From assembly GCA_026416215.1 (NCBI GenBank), contig JAOAFP010000107.1, forward strand, positions 1 to 5,051: a DNA stretch of 5,051 bases. Direction: 5' to 3'. The first letter of the stretch is position 1. Every line of letters begins with the position of its first letter. This stretch comes from Negativicutes bacterium. GTDB lineage: Bacteria; Bacillota; Negativicutes; SKW292. Position numbers and translations under genes: made by a program. This document shows positions 1 through 4,565 of this stretch, piece after piece. The notes beneath the pieces were generated by a model, which saw nothing but the letters and a program-made list of their open reading frames with translations, ran no database searches and was not told where the DNA came from.

Positions 1-231
1 GGGGGGGGGGGGGGGGGGGGGATCGGCGAAGGGGGATTCGACCGTCGCAGCGGCCGGCAGCTGGTGGCTGTGGATCGACGCTATTTCCGTCCCACCGAGG
101 TCGATTTGCTGCAGGGTGATGCCGGCAAGGCCCGGGAGAAGCTGGGCTGGCAGCCAATGATTGGCCTGGAGCAACTGGTGGCCGAGATGGTCGAGCAGGA
201 CCTGAAGGAAGCCGGACGGACAGGGAAGTGA
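1..231 (+). CDS. gmd: GDP-mannose 4,6-dehydratase, C-terminal fragment
   Basis: This is the 3' end of a gene cut by the window edge. Reading in the frame ending at the TGA at 229-231 gives a tail containing RYFRPTEVDLL, then a GD-x-KA-x-EKLGW stretch and an acidic C-terminal helix. That combination is characteristic of the end of GDP-mannose 4,6-dehydratase, an extended SDR enzyme that makes GDP-4-keto-6-deoxymannose from GDP-mannose in the cytoplasm. The catalytic and NADP-binding parts lie outside the window, so activity cannot be judged. Positions 1-21 are all G and would encode seven glycines. This is probably not real coding sequence, so trust the protein only from about position 22. The next gene, fcl, starts 4 nt after the stop, so the two are almost certainly co-transcribed and perform consecutive steps to GDP-L-fucose. 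Confidence 0.9.
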   Translation, partial: GGGGGGGIGEGGFDRRSGRQLVAVDRRYFRPTEVDLLQGDAGKAREKLGWQPMIGLEQLVAEMVEQDLKEAGRTGK

Positions 232-235
232 CGGT

Positions 236-1210
236 ATGGATAAACGGGCGAAGATTTTTGTCGCCGGCCACCGCGGCATGGTGGGTTCGGCCATTGTTCG
301 CGAACTGCAGCGTCAGGGGTACGGCAATCTGGTGCTGCGAACCCGTCAGGAACTGGATCTGACCGACCAGCGGGCAGTGTGTGAGTTTTTCGGCCGCGAG
401 CGGCCGGAGTACGTTTTTGTCGCCGCCGCCCGGGTGGGAGGGATCTGGGCCAACAGCACCCGGCCGGCCGAATTCATTTATGAAAATCTGGCTATTCAGA
501 ACAATGTGATCGACGGAGCCTACCGGGCCGGGGTGAGAAAGCTGCTGTTTCTTGGCAGCTCCTGCATTTACCCGCGGGAAGCGCCCCAGCCGCTGAAGGA
601 AGAATACTTGCTGGCCGGCAGGCCTGAGCCGACCAACCAATGGTACGCTGTGGCCAAAATTGCCGGGATTAAGTTGTGCCAGGCTTACCGGCGGCAGTAC
701 GGCTGCGATTTTATCGCCGCCATGCCCACCAATTTGTACGGGATAAATGACAACTATGATCCGGACGGGTCGCATGTCATTCCGGCCCTGCTGCGCAAAT
801 TCCATGAGGCCAAACTGGGGGGGCAGCCGGCAGTGACCGTGTGGGGAAGCGGCCGGCCGCGGCGGGAGTTTCTCTATGCCGACGACCTGGCCCGGGCCTG
901 TCTGTTTTTGATCGACAACTACTCCGAGGAAGAGATCATCAACGTCGGCTGGGGCCGGGATCTGGCCATTGCCGAACTGGCCGGGCTGGTGGCCGAGATC
1001 GTCGGGTACGGCGGGGAAATTGTCTTTGACACAGACAAGCCGGATGGGATGATGCTGAAACGGCTGGATGTCAGCCGGATTACCGCCCTGGGCTGGCGGC
1101 CGCTGGTCGGGTTGCGGGAGGGGCTGCAGCTGGCCTACGACGACATGTTGCGCCGGCTTGTTTTTGAACAGTGGCACGATTTATCGCCGGCACGGCAGCC
1201 GGGGATGTAA
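236..1210 (+). CDS. fcl: GDP-L-fucose synthase (GDP-4-keto-6-deoxy-D-mannose 3,5-epimerase/4-reductase)
   Basis: A complete 324-aa protein of the usual length for Fcl/WcaG, an extended SDR enzyme that epimerises and reduces the Gmd product to GDP-L-fucose using NADPH. The N-terminal dinucleotide-binding motif is visible as GHRGMVG (residues 11-17). The active site is intact: Ser108 in GSSCIYP, Tyr137 and Lys141 in the Y-x3-K motif, plus Cys110 and His180, which match the epimerisation acid/base residues known in the E. coli enzyme with a one-residue offset. The substrate-side motif GSGRPRREFLYADDLA (204-219) is also typical. The ATG at 236 is supported by an AGGGAAG ribosome site at 222-228 and by 4-nt spacing from the gmd stop, implying one transcript and probable translational coupling. 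The product would feed fucose into a surface polysaccharide; the glycosyltransferases are not in this window. There is no strong terminator directly after the gene. Confidence 0.96.
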   Translation: MDKRAKIFVAGHRGMVGSAIVRELQRQGYGNLVLRTRQELDLTDQRAVCEFFGRERPEYVFVAAARVGGIWANSTRPAEFIYENLAIQNNVIDGAYRAGVRKLLFLGSSCIYPREAPQPLKEEYLLAGRPEPTNQWYAVAKIAGIKLCQAYRRQYGCDFIAAMPTNLYGINDNYDPDGSHVIPALLRKFHEAKLGGQPAVTVWGSGRPRREFLYADDLARACLFLIDNYSEEEIINVGWGRDLAIAELAGLVAEIVGYGGEIVFDTDKPDGMMLKRLDVSRITALGWRPLVGLREGLQLAYDDMLRRLVFEQWHDLSPARQPGM

Positions 1211-1267
1211 ATGCCGGACCGGGAACATGTCGGCGGTTGCAACGAAAGGGGCCGGGCGGGCGGTTGC

Positions 1268-1296
1268 TTGCGTGAGGGCAAAACATTTGTTATAAT
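1268..1296 (+). promoter_or_regulatory. Probable sigma-70-type promoter with extended -10, driving the first OmpH/Skp gene
   Basis: TATAAT at 1291-1296 is a perfect -10 hexamer and is preceded by TG plus one base (1288-1290), giving an extended -10. TTGCGT at 1268-1273 could serve as a weak -35 at the ideal 17-bp spacing. The sequence becomes AT-rich here against a very GC-rich background. Transcription would begin near 1303, about 49 nt before the start codon at 1352. The assignment is by consensus match only. Confidence 0.72.
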
Positions 1297-1301
1297 ACCA
1301 C

Positions 1302-1315
1302 CGGGCAGGTGCCCG
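1302..1315 (+). other. Small hairpin at the predicted 5' end of the OmpH/Skp transcript
   Basis: CGGGC (1302-1306) pairs perfectly with GCCCG (1311-1315) around an AGGT loop. It starts essentially at the predicted transcription start, so it could protect the mRNA 5' end. It is followed by ATTTGTAATTTTT, so for transcripts arriving from fcl it could instead act as a weak terminator. The sequence cannot separate the two roles. Confidence 0.45.
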
Positions 1316-1351
1316 ATTTGTAATTTTTGAGGAAAAGAGGTTACGGGAGAA

Positions 1352-1825
1352 ATGATGCAACTGGCCAACAAAAAATTCGTAAAGGCTGTTTCGCTCTCGA
1401 TCGCCCTGCTGTTCGTGCTGGGGATCGTGGCGGCGTTTGCCGTGCAGGGGACGGGGATTGCCCAGGCCGAGGGCAGCTCGAATGTGGGGATAATAAACGT
1501 TCAGATGGTTATCACCCAAAGCCCTGATTTTCCCGGCATTCAAAAACAGCTGCAGGACGAGAACAATTCGTTGCAGAAGGAATTTGAGAGCCGGGCCGGC
1601 AGTATGACTGACAACGAGAAGAGGGACTACGCCCAGCAGTTGGAGCAGAAGATGCAGCAGAAGCAGCAGGAACTGCTCGTGCCGCTGTATGACAAGATTA
1701 ATGCGACCATCAAAAAGGTTGCCGACGCCAAGGGTCTGTCGGTGGTGGTTGACCGGGGGGCAGTGGTCTACGGTGGTGTCGATATCACCGATGACGTGAT
1801 TAAGGCGCTGGGAGCGGCCAAGTAA
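1352..1825 (+). CDS. OmpH/Skp-family periplasmic chaperone-like protein
   Basis: A 157-aa exported protein of the OmpH/Skp family, whose known members are periplasmic trimers that hold unfolded outer-membrane proteins. Residues 1-39 form a long signal peptide: a basic start (Lys7, Lys8, Lys11), a hydrophobic core at about 12-31, and an A-Q-A site with predicted cleavage before Glu40. The mature part starts with the family strand VGIINVQMV (45-53). A Gln/Glu/Lys-rich coiled-coil arm follows at about 62-120, then the C-terminal strand block KGLSVVVDRGAV (127-138) and GGVDITDDV (141-149), typical of Firmicute OmpH proteins. Two adjacent ATGs exist. The one at 1352 pairs with AGAGG at 1336-1340, while the one at 1355 sits 5 nt after GGGAG at 1345-1349, so the start may be one codon later. 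It has its own promoter upstream and a strong terminator downstream, so it can be a monocistronic unit. Confidence 0.88.
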   Translation: MMQLANKKFVKAVSLSIALLFVLGIVAAFAVQGTGIAQAEGSSNVGIINVQMVITQSPDFPGIQKQLQDENNSLQKEFESRAGSMTDNEKRDYAQQLEQKMQQKQQELLVPLYDKINATIKKVADAKGLSVVVDRGAVVYGGVDITDDVIKALGAAK

Positions 1826-1875
1826 GCTGCCGGACAGGCAGGGTGCGCACTGGCGACAAAAGCGGATGGAAAGAT

Positions 1876-1910
1876 AAAAACCGGCCGGGTATCCGGTCCG
1901 GTTTTTTTTT
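1876..1910 (+). terminator. Strong Rho-independent terminator after the first OmpH/Skp gene
   Basis: The left arm AAAAACCGGCCGG (1876-1888) pairs with CCGG (1893-1896) and CCGGTTTTT (1898-1906) around a GTAT loop, with only T1897 bulged. This 13-bp stem runs into nine consecutive Ts (1902-1910). It lies 50 nt after the stop of the first OmpH/Skp gene. The A-run on the left arm means it could also stop transcription on the opposite strand. The next coding sequence begins only 8 nt after the T-tract. Confidence 0.92.
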
Positions 1911-1911
1911 G

Positions 1912-1916
1912 AAGGG
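1912..1916 (+). promoter_or_regulatory. Ribosome binding site abutting the terminator T-tract
   Basis: AAGGG lies one base after the nine-T tract ending at 1910 and 2 nt before ATG 1919. GAAGGGTGAT resembles the extended anti-SD complement AAGGAGGTGAT with two bases missing. The spacing is shorter than usual, suggesting inefficient initiation. A transcript ending in the T-tract would lack this site altogether. Confidence 0.5.
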
Positions 1917-1918
1917 TG

Positions 1919-2890
1919 ATGGCAACGAAACGCGGACATCTGGTGCTGCTGGCAGCGGCTTCTTTGCTGTTGGTGGCGGCGGCTGGGACGGGATGGTGGG
2001 TTCGTTGGCATGGCGATCGACCGGCCGGGTCGTCGTGGCCCAAGTGGGCGGTGGTGGACGGCGAGCGGTTGCGGCGTGCCCATCCCGACTATGGTCGCTG
2101 GCAGCTATTACAGCGGCAGGCTGAGTTGCTGCAGCGTCAGATTTTCGCCTGGTCGGGTCGCCGCGATCTGGCGATCGCCTTGAGCGGCCAGGTGGACGGG
2201 CTGGCGGCACTGGTGGATGTCAGCCGCCGCCAGCAGTATCAGCTGCTCTGGCAACAGCGGGTGGCAGAACAGCGCAATGAACTGGGCCGGCAGCTTCGCG
2301 ACCGTCAGACTGCCTGGCGGGAGGAAGTGGAACACAAGGTGTCTGATTTTCAGCGGGCCAGGCAGGCCGAACACCAGCTGGAACTGGTCAACTTGCGAAT
2401 GAAGCAGGCAGCCCTGACCATGTCCGATCAGGAACGCGCACTGATTACCCGGCGGTACGAAGAGATAAACAGGCAGATCGACCGCGAGGTTGCTGACTAC
2501 CGGCGGCAGCAGGAAGCAATATTGGCTGAAAAGCTGTCGGCTGACCGGCGGCAGATGGAAGAACAGCTTGGCGAATATGCCGAACAGGTGGGCCGGCAAA
2601 TCGCGGCCGGGATTAACGGTATGCCGACCGATAGTTTGCTGGCGATGCAGCAGGGAGTGGAACAGAGCGGGCGGCAGCTTGACAGAATGCGCAGCCAGCT
2701 GGCTGGCTTGCAGGCTGAGTCGGCGGCGGTCTCCCGGCGGATTGATGACGATATTGCCCGGGCAGTGGCCAGGGCAGCGGCGGATAAAGGGGTTTCCCTG
2801 GTATGGTCCGGGGTGCGTTTTAACCGCGACTGTGATGATTTGACCGGGGTGGTCCTGACGGCCATGTCTGGCGATTTTGTCGATCAGTAA
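1919..2890 (+). CDS. Enlarged, divergent OmpH/Skp-like coiled-coil envelope protein
   Basis: A 323-aa protein that I do not recognise as a named family member, but whose ends resemble OmpH/Skp. After a basic N-terminus (Lys4, Arg5), a hydrophobic stretch at about 8-25 forms a signal peptide or uncleaved membrane anchor; no clean A-x-A cleavage site is visible. WAVVDGERL (43-51), followed by HPDYGRWQLLQ, matches the position and character of the first OmpH strand and helix. Residues about 60-280 are Gln/Arg/Glu-rich, nearly Pro-free and predicted coiled coil, roughly three times the arm of its neighbours. The end, DKGVSLVWSGVRFNRDCDDLTGVV (289-312), parallels the KGLS...GGVD-TDDV block of the flanking paralogues. 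The frame is closed by a TGA at 1910-1912, so only GTG 1916, ATG 1919 or poorer later starts are possible. AAGGG at 1912-1916 lies only 2 nt before ATG 1919, an unusually short spacing. The family call is inferred from pattern and context. Confidence 0.72.
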   Translation: MATKRGHLVLLAAASLLLVAAAGTGWWVRWHGDRPAGSSWPKWAVVDGERLRRAHPDYGRWQLLQRQAELLQRQIFAWSGRRDLAIALSGQVDGLAALVDVSRRQQYQLLWQQRVAEQRNELGRQLRDRQTAWREEVEHKVSDFQRARQAEHQLELVNLRMKQAALTMSDQERALITRRYEEINRQIDREVADYRRQQEAILAEKLSADRRQMEEQLGEYAEQVGRQIAAGINGMPTDSLLAMQQGVEQSGRQLDRMRSQLAGLQAESAAVSRRIDDDIARAVARAAADKGVSLVWSGVRFNRDCDDLTGVVLTAMSGDFVDQ

Positions 2891-2954
2891 CCGGATCGGC
2901 AGGATTTTGGCGGCCAGGGTGTAAAATAGGTGAAGTGCGGATGTTTTGATGGCG

Positions 2955-2984
2955 AAATGCGGCCTTGGTAAATGCGGCCTTGGT
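2955..2984 (+). repeat. Perfect 15-bp tandem repeat upstream of the lipoprotein gene
   Basis: AAATGCGGCCTTGGT occurs twice without a gap or mismatch (2955-2969 and 2970-2984). A weaker echo, AAGTGCGG, lies at 2933-2940. The tail of the second copy continues into a short dyad, CCTTG-GT-CAAGG (2978-2989). Relative to a start near 3009 set by the -10 box at 2997-3002, the copies cover about -54 to -25, where a regulator could bind. The repeat itself is directly visible; the regulatory role is inference. Confidence 0.85.
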
Positions 2985-2996
2985 CAAGGAATTGAT

Positions 2997-3002
2997 TATA
3001 AT
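2997..3002 (+). promoter_or_regulatory. Candidate -10 box for the lipoprotein-lpxD-acyltransferase operon
   Basis: A perfect TATAAT within an AT-rich island, 48 nt before the start codon at 3051. No acceptable -35 lies 16-18 bp upstream (that interval is GC-rich repeat sequence). TTGGT occurs in both repeat copies but at the wrong spacing. The promoter may therefore be weak or activator-dependent, or this may be a chance match. Confidence 0.45.
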
Positions 3003-3031
3003 GGAAAAAATGGCGAAAACATGATTACATT

Positions 3032-3040
3032 AAGGGAGGA
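3032..3040 (+). promoter_or_regulatory. Ribosome binding site that fixes the lipoprotein start
   Basis: AAGGGAGGA is a strong Shine-Dalgarno match about 10 nt before ATG 3051. It decides the start in favour of 3051 rather than the upstream in-frame codons from 2946 onward, which would encode a non-signal-like extension that includes the tandem repeat. Confidence 0.85.
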
Positions 3041-3050
3041 TAACTCAACG

Positions 3051-3473
3051 ATGAAAAAAAGTATTATTCTGGTTCTGGCCCTGGTTGTGACGGCCGGATT
3101 GATGGTTTCCGGCTGCAGTTTGTTTAACAAGCCGATCGGTGTGGTCGATATGCAGAAAATCATGCAGGGCAGCAAAGACGCCCAGAATTTGCAGGCTCAG
3201 TTTGAGGCCAAGCAGAAGGAGCTGTTCGATCCGATAGATCAGAATAAAAACCTGAGTGATGCCGACAGGCAGAAACAGTTTCAGGATGCACAGAAGCAGC
3301 TGATGGATTTCGGGAAGGATTTGGAGCAGCAAATGCAGACGGCTATGAAAACGGCAATGGACAGCGTCAGCAAGGAAAAAGGTCTCAGTGCCATCCTGGT
3401 CAAGGGTGCGGTGGCTAACGGCGGAGTGGACGTGACTGACGATGTGCTGGAGAAGATGAACGCCGGAAAGTAG
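3051..3473 (+). CDS. OmpH/Skp-family lipoprotein
   Basis: A 140-aa protein with a lipoprotein signal peptide: Lys2-Lys3, a hydrophobic core at 5-18, then the lipobox V-S-G-C with Cys22 as the predicted lipidated residue and Ser at +2. The mature part (about 119 aa) has the OmpH/Skp pattern: IGVVDMQKIM (29-38), a Gln/Lys/Asp-rich coiled-coil arm, then KGLSAILVKGAV and GGVDVTDDVLEKM near the C-terminus. These blocks closely parallel the C-terminus of the protein at 1352-1825, so the two are paralogues. Known Skp proteins are soluble in the periplasm, whereas this copy should be membrane-tethered. The start at 3051 is chosen from the strong ribosome site and the signal peptide. lpxD begins 57 nt after the stop with no terminator between, so they are probably co-transcribed. 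A holdase role near a membrane surface is inference. Confidence 0.87.
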   Translation: MKKSIILVLALVVTAGLMVSGCSLFNKPIGVVDMQKIMQGSKDAQNLQAQFEAKQKELFDPIDQNKNLSDADRQKQFQDAQKQLMDFGKDLEQQMQTAMKTAMDSVSKEKGLSAILVKGAVANGGVDVTDDVLEKMNAGK

Positions 3474-3485
3474 ACCGGACGGCTT

Positions 3486-3504
3486 CCGCCGCCGGTGGCG
3501 GCGG
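3486..3504 (+). other. GC-only hairpin between the lipoprotein gene and lpxD
   Basis: CCGCCGCC (3486-3493) pairs perfectly with GGCGGCGG (3497-3504) across a three-base GGT loop. No T-tract follows, so it does not fit an intrinsic terminator. It sits 13 nt before the lpxD ribosome site and could stabilise the upstream mRNA end or tune lpxD translation. Confidence 0.6.
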
Positions 3505-3517
3505 TGATGAGGGTAGC

Positions 3518-3524
3518 GGAGGTG
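3518..3524 (+). promoter_or_regulatory. Ribosome binding site that fixes the lpxD start
   Basis: GGAGGTG precedes ATG 3531 with about 7 nt between. It supports that start over the in-frame GTG at 3495 and ATG at 3507, which lie upstream of this site and would add residues not typical of LpxD. Confidence 0.85.
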
Positions 3525-3530
3525 GCGTGT

Positions 3531-4565
3531 ATGCGCTACAGTTTGGCGGAAATTGGCAGGCTGATCAGCGGCAGGGTTCACGGCGATCCGGACATGGCAA
3601 TCAGTGGCCTGAACGGCATTGACAACGCCGGCGAGCACGAGTTGACGTTTGCTGTCCCCCCCCATCTGGACAAGGTTGACAGCTGCCGGGCAGCGGCAGT
3701 GATCGTGCCGCCCGGCCAGCGGAGGTACAGTAAGCCGGTAGTGGTGGTGGACAACCCCCGCCTGGCGTTTGCCGAGCTGCTGGACGTTTTTTGTGCCAGG
3801 CCGAAATACAGGCCGGGCGTTGACCGCACGGTCTCGCTGGGCGAGGGATGTTGCGTGGCGGATACGGCGGTGATCATGGCTCAGGCGGTTATCGGCAATA
3901 ATGTTGTGATCGGCGACGGGGTGGTGATTTATCCTCACGTCTATGTCGGCGATGATGTTGTGATCGGCGATGGTTGCAAGCTATATCCGCAGGTGACCGT
4001 TTATGAGGGCAGCCGCCTGGGTGAACGGGTCATCGTCCACGCCGGGACGGTGATTGGCAGCGACGGATTCGGCTATATCCAGATCGATGGCCGGCACCGC
4101 AAAGTGCCCCAGGTGGGCAACGTCGTGATCGGAGACGATGTTGAGATCGGCGCCAACAGCTGTATTGACCGGGCTGCCACCGGCAGCACGGTAATCGGGG
4201 CCGGGAGCAAGATCGACAATCTGGTTCATATTGCCCACAACGTGGTGTGCGGGAAAAACTGTCTGTTTGTCGCCCAGGTCGGGATTTCCGGTTCAGTGAC
4301 TATTGGCGACAATTGTACGTTTGCCGGTCAGACCGGTTGCGCCGGGCACCTGCGGATCGGCGATGGCTGCCTGTTTGCCGCCCGGACCGGCATTACCAGT
4401 TCGGTGGAGGAGGGGGCGTTTATGGCCGGTTATCCGGCCATGCCCCACCGCGACTGGCTGAAGGTGCAGGCTATGCGTAAAAAGGTGCCGGCCATGTATA
4501 AACGGCTGACCGAGATGGAGGAAGAGCTGGCACGGCTGAAGCAGCTGCTGACTACGGCTGAGTGA
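3531..4565 (+). CDS. lpxD: UDP-3-O-acylglucosamine N-acyltransferase
   Basis: A 344-aa protein, the usual LpxD length. LpxD transfers a 3-hydroxyacyl chain from acyl-ACP to the 2-amino group of UDP-3-O-acylglucosamine, the third step of the lipid A pathway, as a cytoplasmic homotrimer. Residues 1-100 form the N-terminal uridine-binding domain, beginning MRYSLAEIGRLI and including the LTFAVPPHLD region (38-47). From about 105 to 300 hexapeptide repeats ([VI]-G-D-x-x-type) build the left-handed beta-helix, including GSDGFGY (176-182). The catalytic histidine motif IDNLVHIAHNV (228-238) is intact; His236 corresponds to E. coli His239. The C-terminal helix (about 305-344) completes the trimer region. 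The stop overlaps the next start (TGATG), indicating coupling to the acyltransferase. Presence of lpxD strongly implies an LPS-bearing outer membrane. Confidence 0.96.
   Translation: MRYSLAEIGRLISGRVHGDPDMAISGLNGIDNAGEHELTFAVPPHLDKVDSCRAAAVIVPPGQRRYSKPVVVVDNPRLAFAELLDVFCARPKYRPGVDRTVSLGEGCCVADTAVIMAQAVIGNNVVIGDGVVIYPHVYVGDDVVIGDGCKLYPQVTVYEGSRLGERVIVHAGTVIGSDGFGYIQIDGRHRKVPQVGNVVIGDDVEIGANSCIDRAATGSTVIGAGSKIDNLVHIAHNVVCGKNCLFVAQVGISGSVTIGDNCTFAGQTGCAGHLRIGDGCLFAARTGITSSVEEGAFMAGYPAMPHRDWLKVQAMRKKVPAMYKRLTEMEEELARLKQLLTTAE

Noticed and set aside
1211..1330. 39-codon frame starting immediately after the fcl stop (TAA then ATG), with four cysteines including a C-P-I-C pair
   Set aside because: It contains the predicted promoter and 5' hairpin, has no ribosome site of its own beyond the end of fcl, and its codon use differs from neighbouring genes. 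Chance is the better explanation, though conservation in relatives would reopen it.
1181..2083. 300-codon open frame on the minus strand
   Set aside because: It lies opposite two well-supported genes, crosses a terminator and a promoter, has low-complexity His/Leu/Arg/Pro-rich content and no recognisable domain. Long antisense frames are expected in GC-rich DNA.
2920..2927. TAAAAT as a second -10 box before the lipoprotein gene
   Set aside because: There is no -35 at useful spacing and it is a weaker match than TATAAT at 2997-3002.
2946..3050. N-terminal extension of the lipoprotein gene to an upstream start
   Set aside because: The extension covers the tandem repeat and -10 box, would bury the lipoprotein signal peptide, and ignores the strong ribosome site at 3032-3040.
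3495..3530. Upstream starts for lpxD (GTG 3495, ATG 3507)
   Set aside because: They lie inside or just after the GC hairpin and upstream of the GGAGGTG site. Typical LpxD proteins begin with an M-x-Y/F-[ST]-L-x-E-I pattern as seen from 3531.
3045..3938. 297-codon open frame on the minus strand
   Set aside because: It is antisense to the lipoprotein gene and lpxD, is His/Arg/Leu-rich without domain motifs, and has no supporting ribosome site or context.
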